This document shows positions 7,146-14,116 of a stretch of 19,575 nt of DNA, piece by piece. This DNA is from an uncultured bacterium (lineage in GTDB: Bacteria; Bacillota; Clostridia; Oscillospirales; Ruminococcaceae), in the NCBI GenBank assembly GCA_934875375.1, contig CAKXHL010000022.1, positions 353 to 19,927 of the forward strand. Reading direction: 5' to 3'. Position 1 is the stretch's first letter. The number at the start of each line of letters is the position of its first letter. The notes beneath the pieces are model-generated. The model saw nothing but the letters and a program-made list of their open reading frames with translations. It was not told the origin of the DNA and searched no databases. The translations under genes were made by a program, and so were the position numbers.

Positions 7146-8648
7146 ATGAAAAAAATTTGGATTTTATGCATAACGGCGCTCTCTCTTTTAATGGGAGGCT
7201 GTTCATTCGAAAATATGATGTCGGATGATCTTTGGATGACGGTGCAAACACAAAACACTGCGCAGACTTCAGAATATGCCTATCAGGACGTGAGTGAACT
7301 TCAGGTCGCAGTTGGGGAAAGTACGCTGAACCCTTATCAGATGACCACTGACACCAGCCTTCGGATTGTGCCGCTTTTGTATGATTCCCTGACAAAGTTG
7401 AATCTTTATTACGGATATGATTTGTGCATCGCCTCGTCTGTGGAAATGCAGGGCACGTCCTGTGTGGTTACACTGCGCAAAGATGTGCTGTTTTCCGATG
7501 GGACAGCTTTGACTGCGGTAGATATCCAGTATTCCTACCGTCAGGCAATCAGCGGAGAAACGGCATATACCGCGCAGCTTTCCAATGTGACAGGAGTCAG
7601 TATTTTGTCGGATGATCAAATCCGTTTTACACTGGCAGAGGCTGATGTGCTGTTCCCGAATCTGCTTACCTTCCCGATTATCAAAAACGGATCAGCATCA
7701 AATCCAGTGGGGAGCGGACGATACCATTTGGCGGGGGAAAATCTGTTGGAACCCAATCCTCATTGGTATGGAGGGGATCCAGGAAAAATCAAAGCGATCC
7801 AGTTGGTAGAACAACCGGATCGGGAAACCAGCTTTTACAGCATGAAAACTGGGTCTTTGGACTATCTTTTTGTGGATGGGGATGAAACCATTGCCGAAAC
7901 CGGCGGCAGCATCCATTATGTATCGATGCCGAACCTGATTTATATTGGCATCAATGACAGTCGTACCCTGCTTTCCGATGTGCGATTTAGGCAGATGCTT
8001 GCAGCGGCTACAGACCGTGATGGCCTATTGGAGACAGCTTATTACGACAGGGCACAAGAAACAGCGGTGCCGTTTCCTGCTTCCTGGGAGCAGTTGGCAC
8101 CTTTGACGGTGGAATCCGATCAGGATTTTGAGCAGGTACAGTCTTTGTTGGCCCAGCTCGGGCTTGACAACCGAGACGATGAGGGGTACATTATAATGGG
8201 TACTCGGAGAGTATCGGTAGATATTTTGGTTAACAATGAAAACGAGGCCAAAATGCAGATTGCCGAAACTCTGCGGGAAATGCTGCGGTCAGTAGGGCTG
8301 GATGTGACAGTAACCGGAGTTCCGTTTGCTGAATACCAAACCAGAGTAACAGAGCGGCAGTATGACTTGTATATTGGCGAGGTAAAGCTTAAAAATAATT
8401 TGGATCTGACCGCGCTTTTTACGGTATTGACCCAGCAAACAGCTGAGGAGAATTTGCGGGTGCTGGAGGCTTATCGTCAATGGCGCCAAGGCACGGCAAC
8501 GCTTCAAAGCTTTTTGGAGCTGTTTCAGACGTCGGTGCCGTTGATTCCGGTTGGAACCCGTAATGGCGCGATCTATTACAACCGGGAAATTTATTATGAT
8601 TTGAGCGCGACTGTCCAGGATGTGTTTTACAACATTCAGGATTGGTAG
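7146..8648 (+). CDS. ABC-type peptide/solute-binding lipoprotein (SBP family 5)
   Basis: A 500-residue extracytoplasmic solute-binding protein, anchored to the outer face of the membrane by a lipid on Cys19 (signal peptide MKKIWILCITALSLLMGGC; lipobox LMGGC). Family 5 (oligopeptide/nickel-binding) signatures: VAVGESTLNPYQ, PLLYDSLTKLN, TLRKDVLFSDGTALTAVDIQYSYR (the family motif), NPVGSGRYHL, EPNPHWYGG, VRFRQMLAAATDRDGLLE and the closing VPLIPVGTRNG with EIYYDLS. Length is normal. No permease or ATPase gene is nearby: the neighbours are spoVS and yloUV. It must share a transporter coded elsewhere or act as a sensor or chaperone; the ligand cannot be told from the sequence. The start follows AAAGGGTGG. 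The leader is unusually long. Confidence 0.9.
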   Translation: MKKIWILCITALSLLMGGCSFENMMSDDLWMTVQTQNTAQTSEYAYQDVSELQVAVGESTLNPYQMTTDTSLRIVPLLYDSLTKLNLYYGYDLCIASSVEMQGTSCVVTLRKDVLFSDGTALTAVDIQYSYRQAISGETAYTAQLSNVTGVSILSDDQIRFTLAEADVLFPNLLTFPIIKNGSASNPVGSGRYHLAGENLLEPNPHWYGGDPGKIKAIQLVEQPDRETSFYSMKTGSLDYLFVDGDETIAETGGSIHYVSMPNLIYIGINDSRTLLSDVRFRQMLAAATDRDGLLETAYYDRAQETAVPFPASWEQLAPLTVESDQDFEQVQSLLAQLGLDNRDDEGYIIMGTRRVSVDILVNNENEAKMQIAETLREMLRSVGLDVTVTGVPFAEYQTRVTERQYDLYIGEVKLKNNLDLTALFTVLTQQTAEENLRVLEAYRQWRQGTATLQSFLELFQTSVPLIPVGTRNGAIYYNREIYYDLSATVQDVFYNIQDW

Positions 8649-8666
8649 CGTAAAAATAAAGATTTC

Positions 8667-8720
8667 GCCCCCAGCGCGGGGCACCAGATACAAACAGCCG
8701 GTGCGGTTAGCGGTGCCGGC
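8667..8720 (+). other. Two small hairpins before yloU
   Basis: GCCCC (8667-8671) can pair with GGGGC (8678-8682), and GCCGG (8697-8701) with CCGGC (8716-8720). Neither is followed by a T run, so they do not look like terminators; yloU may be read from the upstream promoter. Weak evidence. Confidence 0.25.
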
Positions 8721-8743
8721 AGCATCAGTTAGGAGGGACTTGC

Positions 8744-9097
8744 GTGATTAAACTGGAGAATCATTTAGGAGCCACTCATATTTCGGAAGAGTACTTCGCC
8801 AATCTGGTTGGACGCGCGGCATCAGAATGCTTTGGCGTTGCGGGTCTTGTCAGCACGACCCCTTATCAGGGATTTCGTACCATGATCGGCAAAGGCGACG
8901 TGCCGGATAAAGGGGTTAAAGTGCACATCACAGGAGGGCGGCTTGTGCTGGATCTTCACATTGTGGTGACTTATGGCGTAAATATTTCCGCCATTGTGCA
9001 AAGCATTATCCACAAGGTTCGTTACACAGTGGAGGACGCTACCGGTATGGAGGTGGCGAAGGTCAACGTGTATGTGGACGGTATGCGGGCGGAATAG
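8744..9097 (+). CDS. yloU: Asp23/Gls24 family protein (YloU-like)
   Basis: A 117-residue protein of the Asp23/Gls24 family (DUF322), small proteins often linked to the cell envelope and stress. The family pattern is seen in HISEEYFANLVGRAASECFGVAGL near the N-terminus, VKVHITGGRLVLDLHIVVTYG in the middle, and the C-terminal VNVYVDG. The start is GTG 8744 after AGGAGGGA (8731-8738). It precedes yloV by 67 bases; the yloU-yloV pair is conserved in Bacillus and Clostridia and suggests a joint role, possibly tied to membrane lipid metabolism. The gene symbol follows the Bacillus synteny; Asp23 paralogues are common, so the exact orthology is inferred. Confidence 0.9.
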   Translation: MIKLENHLGATHISEEYFANLVGRAASECFGVAGLVSTTPYQGFRTMIGKGDVPDKGVKVHITGGRLVLDLHIVVTYGVNISAIVQSIIHKVRYTVEDATGMEVAKVNVYVDGMRAE

Positions 9098-9164
9098 CTT
9101 CCCGTTTTGGGGGAGTCCTTGAAGCTGCGCTTTTCAGACAGCGATTACGGGAGGTTATAAGAAA

Positions 9165-10823
9165 GTGATAAACGGTAGTCAACTGCGCGATGCATATATC
9201 TCAGCGGCTAATCATATTGTGGCCCGCCGACAGGAAGTGGACGCGCTGAATGTTTTCCCAGTGCCGGATGGCGATACGGGTACCAATATGTCTATGACCA
9301 TCAGTGCAGCGGTTCCTGAATTGAAACTGATGGAGAATCCTACCGTAGCGGCGGTGGCAAAAACAGCAGCTTCCGCTTTGTTACGGGGCGCCCGCGGAAA
9401 TTCGGGTGTTATTTTATCCTTGCTGTTCCGCGGATTTTCCAAAGGTTTGGCGGGTAAAAAAGAAGCGGACGGCGCCGATTTTGCACAGGCTTTGACAATG
9501 GGGGTAGAGGCCGCCTACAAAGCTGTAATGAAGCCAACGGAAGGAACGATTCTGACCGTTTCCCGCATGGCGGCGGAACGGGCGAGGGTGATAGCCAAAA
9601 CCAATACAGATCCTATTGCTGTTTGGGAGGAGATTGTCAAAGAAGCGGGAAACGCTTTGGAACAGACGCCGGAAATGCTTCCTGTCCTCAAAAAGGCGGG
9701 CGTGGTTGATGCCGGCGGAAAAGGCCTTCTGCTTGTATTTGAAGGAATGATCAGTGTTTTGCGTGACGGGGTTATGATGGAAGACACCCAGCCGCAAGAC
9801 GATGGAAAAACAGAAACAGATGAGTTTCAGGACGCCATCGCCCGGTACGATGCGGATATTACTTTTACCTACTGTACGGAATTCATCGTACAGAAAAAAG
9901 AAGCGGATGCTGATTCTTTGAAACTGCGCGCTTATCTGGAATCCATCGGGGACAGCGTTGTAGTAGTGGATGATGAGGATATTATTAAGTGCCATGTGCA
10001 TACCAATAATCCCGGTCAGGCGCTGGAAGAAGCGATTCGGTACGGGATGCTTTATAAAATGAAAATTGAAAATATGGAGGAGCAATTTGCTGCTCGGAAA
10101 TCCCAGGCCGCAAAGGAAAATCCAAAAGAAGAGCCAATGGCTTATGTACCGGTAGATCCGGAAGTCCCCTATGGCATTGTGGCTGTGGCAGCGGGCGAGG
10201 GTCTGCAGGGCTTGTTTCATGATCTGGGAGCCAGCCAGGTGGTCAGCGGAGGGCAGACGATGAACCCATCCACCGAGGATATCCTCAAGGCAATCCATGC
10301 AACTCCGGCACAGACTGTTTTTGTTTTACCTAATAATAAAAATATCATCATGGCAGCAGAACAGGCTATTAAACTGGCTGACCGTAAGGTTTGCGTACTG
10401 CCTTCGCGTACCGTTCCTCAGGGCATTGCCGCGATGTTGGCGTTTGATCCGGACGCGGACTTGGAACAAAATCAGGTGAATATGTCCAACGCACTGGAGA
10501 CAGTTTCGACCGGATCGGTCACTTTTGCTGCCCGTGATTCGGATTATGATGGCCACGCGATTCACGAAGGGGAATTACTGGCATTGGATAATGGAAAACT
10601 GGCCTTTACCGATACGGATTTGCCCCGGACTTGTTCCAAGTTGGTCAAACAAATGATCTCTCGCGACAGTTCCTTTGTAACGGTGTATTATGGGGAGGAT
10701 GTAACTCCCGAAATGGCAGCGCAGGCAGAAGATGCAATTCGTCAGCGCCTGCCGGAAGACGTGGAATTGACCGTTTTGGATGGCGGCCAACCGGTTTACT
10801 ATTTTATTATCAGTGTGGAATGA
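9165..10823 (+). CDS. yloV: FakA-like fatty acid kinase, DAK2 plus DegV-like domains (YloV)
   Basis: A 552-residue cytoplasmic kinase-like protein. The N-terminal DAK2 (dihydroxyacetone kinase phosphatase-like) domain shows the metal/ATP site NVFPVPDGDTGTNMSMT (about 29-45), ALLRGARGNSGVILS, EGTILTVSR and VVDAGGKGLLLVFEGM. A variable acidic linker near residue 205 follows, then the middle and C-terminal parts typical of FakA, including FVLPNNKNIIMAAEQA, SRTVPQGIAAMLAFDP and the end TVLDGGQPVYYFIISVE. FakA phosphorylates fatty acids held by a FakB (DegV) partner, feeding exogenous fatty acids into phospholipid synthesis; no fakB gene is in this window. The start is GTG 9165 after GGGAGG. It sits directly after yloU and ends opposite recG. 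Confidence 0.93.
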   Translation: MINGSQLRDAYISAANHIVARRQEVDALNVFPVPDGDTGTNMSMTISAAVPELKLMENPTVAAVAKTAASALLRGARGNSGVILSLLFRGFSKGLAGKKEADGADFAQALTMGVEAAYKAVMKPTEGTILTVSRMAAERARVIAKTNTDPIAVWEEIVKEAGNALEQTPEMLPVLKKAGVVDAGGKGLLLVFEGMISVLRDGVMMEDTQPQDDGKTETDEFQDAIARYDADITFTYCTEFIVQKKEADADSLKLRAYLESIGDSVVVVDDEDIIKCHVHTNNPGQALEEAIRYGMLYKMKIENMEEQFAARKSQAAKENPKEEPMAYVPVDPEVPYGIVAVAAGEGLQGLFHDLGASQVVSGGQTMNPSTEDILKAIHATPAQTVFVLPNNKNIIMAAEQAIKLADRKVCVLPSRTVPQGIAAMLAFDPDADLEQNQVNMSNALETVSTGSVTFAARDSDYDGHAIHEGELLALDNGKLAFTDTDLPRTCSKLVKQMISRDSSFVTVYYGEDVTPEMAAQAEDAIRQRLPEDVELTVLDGGQPVYYFIISVE

Positions 10824-10878
10824 TCTTTTAAAGTATTTGTTGCCGCACAGAAATAGAATGAGTTTATTTTGATAAAAG

Positions 10879-10920
10879 GCAAAAGCCAGTGAAAGCGATT
10901 TCGCTTTCACTGGCTTTTGC
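10879..10920. terminator. Bidirectional terminator between yloV and recG
   Basis: A perfect 19-bp stem (10879-10897 with 10902-10920) around the 4-base loop ATTT. Each arm ends in AAAA/TTTT, so either strand gives a stem with a U-rich tail. It sits between two convergent genes, 55 bases after the yloV stop and 8 bases from the recG stop. Confidence 0.92.
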
Positions 10921-10928
10921 ATATATTT

Positions 10929-12965
10929 TTAAGCGTTGACAGTTTCCAACATTTGGCCGGTGCGTTTTCGTAATTCAGCATGTTCCGGCAAAAGAAGATC
11001 CGGGTCTGTTTTTAAAATTGACAATGCGGCTGCACGCGTTTGATCCACCAGTGTCATATTTTCCAAAAGTCCGGCGATTTTCATCATCGGCAGGCCATGT
11101 TGCCTCAGACCGAAAAAGTCTCCGGGGCCTCTCAGCTTTAAATCTTCTTCCGCTATCCGAAAGCCATCATTTGTTTGACAGATGGCGCGCAGGCGAGGAG
11201 AATCCATTTGGGCAGAAACCAGAATGCAGAAGGATTCTGTGCCGCCTCGTCCCACCCGTCCGCGCAGCTGATGCAGTTGGGAAAGGCCGAACCGCTCCGC
11301 GTTTTGAATGAGCATTACGGTGGCGTTGGGTACATCCACTCCTACCTCAATAACGGTAGTGGACACCAAAAGCTGCAGTTCCCCGCTTTGGAAATCCTTC
11401 ATAATCTGTTCTTTTTCTGCTGCTTTCATTCGACCGTGGAGCATCCCCACCTTATATCCGGAAAAAAAGTCTTGGGCCAGGCGTTCTGATTCTTCCACCG
11501 CTGATTCCAGTCCCTCAGGAGAATTTTCTCCTTGTTCTACCAGCGGACAGACAACATATGCCTGTTCGCCTGCGTCCAGATGCTTGCGAATAAAGCCATA
11601 GGCCCGTTCCCGTTTTGGAGGATCGATCAGGTAAGTTTTGACTGGCAGGCGGCCTTTGGGCATTTCATCCAGAATGGATAGATCCAAATCGCCATAAATA
11701 ATGAAAGCCAGTGTTCGGGGAATGGGCGTAGCGGACATAACCAGAACATGGGGATATCGCCCTTTTTCTGCCTTTTGGGCCAGAGCCATCCGCTGCGATA
11801 CGCCGAATCGGTGTTGTTCATCGGTAATTGCCAGCCCCAGCCGGGAAAAGGCCACGCTGTCTTGCAAAAGGGCGTGGGTACCAACTACGATGGAGAGCTG
11901 GCCGCCGGCCAACTGCTCTTTGATCTGCCTTTTCGCGTTTGCCCCCATAGAGGAGGTCAGCAACCCGACAGAAATTCCAGTTCCCGCAAAAAGTTTTGAC
12001 CAGGTCTGATAGTGCTGAACTGCCAGAATTTCAGTAGGGGCCATCATTGCGGTCTGATAACCGTTTCTGGCAGCGAAATAAGCACAGGCAGCAGCTACCA
12101 TCGTTTTGCCCGATCCAACATCTCCTTGAAGCAGGCGGTTCATGGGAACGGTTCGGCACAGATCTTTTAGGCAGTCGTCGATGGCTCGCTGCTGGGCACC
12201 GGTGAGATCAAATGGGAAAAGCGAAAAAAAACCGCCCATGTCAACCGATTCCATTGGGGCTGCCGCTTCTTTTTGAGAAGCGCGTTTGACCTGCCCCAAA
12301 GCCAGATTTAAATGAAAAAGCTCTTCAAACATCAACCGCCGCCGAGCTCTGGCCAATGCCTTTTCATTCGGGGGAAAATGGATGGCTTCTAACGCTTCCC
12401 GCCGCCTGCAAAGATTGTTTTCTTCCCGGACGGCAGCGGGGAGCAGATCCTGATCGAGATCTTCAGCCAATACCAGCGCCTGCCGGACATTGGCGGCGAT
12501 CATTTTGGAGGAAAGCCCTTCGGTTAGTGGATAAACGGGGGAAAGAGCTAGTGCGGGATCATCTGGGAATACCAGAGGGGAGGCCATTTCCCGTCTGCCG
12601 ATCCGTCCGGAAACACGGCCGTAGAACAAATAGGTCTCTTCTTCTTTGAGCGATGCTACCGCGTATTTGGCGTTAAAAAAAGTAATCATCAGATCGTTTC
12701 GCCCATCGGTAACTAATACCTTGAACAAGGAAAGCCCTTTCCGAATGCGCTGCTCTGCTGACTTGGCTGCGACCCGGGCCCGAATGGCGCAAGGTTCATC
12801 ATAAGGAGCGCTGATGATGGAACTGGGGTGGGAAAAGTCAATATAATCCCGCGGGTAATGCTCCAGCAGATCCCCGATTGTAGCAATGCCAAGCCGCGCA
12901 TAAAGCCGCGCACGTTTTTCCCCAACGCCCTTCAGGTATTGGATATTCGTAGACAGGGTCGCCAT
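10929..12965 (-). CDS. recG: ATP-dependent DNA helicase RecG
   Basis: A 678-residue superfamily 2 helicase that regresses stalled replication forks and processes branched DNA. The N-terminal wedge (OB-fold) domain starts after LKGVGEKRARLYARLGI (about 11-27). The helicase core has Walker A GDVGSGKT (about 281), APTEILAVQH, the DEQHRFG box (about 381), MSATPIPRTLAF, then LHGRMK, ISTTVIEVGVDVPNATVM-like motif V and the closing QLHQLRGRVGRG. The C-terminal FRIAEEDLKLRGPGDFFG is the RecG signature. Length is normal. The start ATG at 12965 follows AAGGAG at the right distance. In Bacillus recG also lies downstream of yloU-yloV, but on the same strand; here it is inverted and converges on them. Confidence 0.97.
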   Translation of the reverse strand: MATLSTNIQYLKGVGEKRARLYARLGIATIGDLLEHYPRDYIDFSHPSSIISAPYDEPCAIRARVAAKSAEQRIRKGLSLFKVLVTDGRNDLMITFFNAKYAVASLKEEETYLFYGRVSGRIGRREMASPLVFPDDPALALSPVYPLTEGLSSKMIAANVRQALVLAEDLDQDLLPAAVREENNLCRRREALEAIHFPPNEKALARARRRLMFEELFHLNLALGQVKRASQKEAAAPMESVDMGGFFSLFPFDLTGAQQRAIDDCLKDLCRTVPMNRLLQGDVGSGKTMVAAACAYFAARNGYQTAMMAPTEILAVQHYQTWSKLFAGTGISVGLLTSSMGANAKRQIKEQLAGGQLSIVVGTHALLQDSVAFSRLGLAITDEQHRFGVSQRMALAQKAEKGRYPHVLVMSATPIPRTLAFIIYGDLDLSILDEMPKGRLPVKTYLIDPPKRERAYGFIRKHLDAGEQAYVVCPLVEQGENSPEGLESAVEESERLAQDFFSGYKVGMLHGRMKAAEKEQIMKDFQSGELQLLVSTTVIEVGVDVPNATVMLIQNAERFGLSQLHQLRGRVGRGGTESFCILVSAQMDSPRLRAICQTNDGFRIAEEDLKLRGPGDFFGLRQHGLPMMKIAGLLENMTLVDQTRAAALSILKTDPDLLLPEHAELRKRTGQMLETVNA

Positions 12966-13049
12966 GGCAAAATCTCCTTTTGCAGTGAGAAAATCTTTTT
13001 TCTAGGATAGATCGTGAAGAGGGTAAGAAACGAATGTTTCTTTATGATT

Positions 13050-13078
13050 ATGTTATCCCGGATGAAAAGGAAAGTCAA
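13050..13078 (-). promoter_or_regulatory. recG promoter (sigma-A type)
   Basis: Minus strand TTGACT (13073-13078), a 17-base spacer and TAACAT (13050-13055), giving a leader of about 80 bases. It is divergent from the bioY promoter. Confidence 0.65.
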
Positions 13079-13100
13079 CCGCAAAAAAATCGGAAAAGAA

Positions 13101-13129
13101 TTGCATTTCTAAAGTAGTATTGATATAAT
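13101..13129 (+). promoter_or_regulatory. bioY promoter (sigma-A type)
   Basis: TTGCAT (13101-13106), exactly 17 bases, then the consensus TATAAT (13124-13129). The transcript should start near 13136, inside the dyad that follows. Confidence 0.85.
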
Positions 13130-13180
13130 TGTTTTGATTCCGGTTTTTTTTAAACTATAAAAACCGGGGAATTCAAAACA
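13130..13180 (+). promoter_or_regulatory. Large dyad at the bioY transcription start (possible operator)
   Basis: TGTTTTGA (13130-13137) is mirrored by TCAAAACA (13173-13180), and CCGGTTTTT (13140-13148) by AAAAACCGG (13159-13167). Most of the outer left arm lies before the predicted start, so the whole dyad exists only in DNA, which favours a repressor site. The inner arms could also form an RNA hairpin, but no T run follows. Biotin genes in Firmicutes are commonly repressed by BirA at a site of this kind, but the classical GTTAAC-type half-site is not present. Confidence 0.6.
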
Positions 13181-13198
13181 GATTGGAGTATTGCGGAC

Positions 13199-13750
13199 AT
13201 GACGAAAAAATTCACGGTGAAAGACATGGTACTGTGTGCGCTGTTGGCTGCGATGACTGGTATTCTTTCCCAAATCGGCATTCCCATTGGCGAAATTCCA
13301 ATTAACTTGGCTTTGTTTTCGGTGTATTTGGCCGGTGGATTGCTGGGCAGCTATAAAGGCGCAGTCAGCATGGTTGTTTATGTGATGATGGGGGCAGTGG
13401 GGCTTCCGGTGTTCTCTAATTTCCGTGGTGGATTGTCCGTTTTGGCAGGTCCCACCGGCGGATATATTTTAGGATACCTTTTTGCGGCACTGGTAGTCGG
13501 TATGGTGTCGACCTATTGGGGAGATGCGTTTTGGAAGATGGCGATTGGTATGACCGGTGGTTTGGCTTTGTGTTATTTGTTTGGGACAATCTGGTTTGTC
13601 CTGCTTACTGGCAAAGGATTGGCTGCAGCGTTGAGTACCTGCGTGATTCCGTTTTTACCCGGCGATGCAGTGAAAATTATTTCTGCGGCTATTTTGGTGC
13701 CGGAGTTAAAAAAAGCAATCAATCTTTCCAGAAAACACGGACTGGCCTAA
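13199..13750 (+). CDS. bioY: Biotin transporter component BioY (ECF S-component)
   Basis: A 183-residue membrane protein of the BioY family, the substrate-binding S component that brings biotin into the cell, alone or with the shared EcfAA'T module. About six hydrophobic segments are seen. Family signatures are IPINLALFSVYLAGGLLG, GAVGLPVFSNFRGG followed by LAGPTGGYILGYL, and the C-terminal FLPGDAVKIISAA. The ATG at 13199 has GGAG (13185-13188) upstream. It stands alone between its own promoter/dyad and a terminator; no biotin synthesis gene and no EcfAA'T genes are nearby, so uptake probably depends on an energising module coded elsewhere. A solitary regulated bioY is usual in bacteria that scavenge biotin. 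Confidence 0.94.
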   Translation: MTKKFTVKDMVLCALLAAMTGILSQIGIPIGEIPINLALFSVYLAGGLLGSYKGAVSMVVYVMMGAVGLPVFSNFRGGLSVLAGPTGGYILGYLFAALVVGMVSTYWGDAFWKMAIGMTGGLALCYLFGTIWFVLLTGKGLAAALSTCVIPFLPGDAVKIISAAILVPELKKAINLSRKHGLA

Positions 13751-13796
13751 ACGACGGCTGAAATTTGTGCAAAGATTGGTTTTAAACGGCCATTTT

Positions 13797-13836
13797 AAAG
13801 ATTTGAGACAGGCAAAATGCCTGCCTCAAATCTTTT
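13797..13836 (+). terminator. bioY intrinsic terminator
   Basis: A 17-position stem with one mismatch (13797-13813 with 13819-13835; inner part CAGGC/GCCTG), a 5-base AAAAT loop and a terminal TTTT run, 46 bases after the bioY stop. Confidence 0.88.
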
Positions 13837-14076
13837 ATACAGAAAACCATGTGGTGATTTTGATTGACCTTTTGTTATGACAGAGTATGGTACAAAAAAC
13901 GGGAAAAGCAATTTGACTTTGCTTTTATATAGAAATATCCAGCCAGTCGTTTTGAATGAGTCGGATATCCAGGCATTGTGCTTTTGGGGGTGATTCTCAC
14001 CGCAGGGAAAAGCTGTTAGACAAAAGGGGGAAATACAAAATATTTCTAAAATCTGCTGGTATTTAAAATGTGGTTG
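13837..14076. other. Intergenic region of about 240 bases without a gene
   Basis: No coding frame could be supported. It holds a weak promoter-like pair (TTGACC at 13864-13869 and TATGGT at 13886-13891, 16-base spacer) and a direct repeat ATATCCAG at 13935-13942 and 13965-13972 whose starts are 30 bases apart. No T-run terminator or known riboswitch was recognised. Confidence 0.35.
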
Positions 14077-14085
14077 TGCTATGAT
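14077..14085 (+). promoter_or_regulatory. Extended -10 promoter of the aminopeptidase gene
   Basis: TGCTATGAT (14077-14085) is an extended -10 element; no good -35 is visible. It overlaps the upstream in-frame ATG at 14081, which therefore should not be in the mRNA. Confidence 0.6.
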
Positions 14086-14116
14086 AAAATCAAAAAGAAG
14101 GACAAGGAGGATTTTG

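Noticed and set aside
6916..7228. Two short overlapping frames in the leader of the lipoprotein gene
   Set aside because: Neither has a ribosome site or recognisable sequence; one runs out of frame into the lipoprotein gene.
9414..10298. A 294-codon open frame on the minus strand inside yloV
   Set aside because: It lies wholly opposite a conserved gene, has no start signals, and its composition (Phe/His/Arg/Cys-rich) is that of antisense translation.
14081..14116. Longer N-terminus of the aminopeptidase from ATG 14081
   Set aside because: The ATG lies within the -10 element, and AAGGAGG sits correctly before ATG 14117, where family similarity begins.
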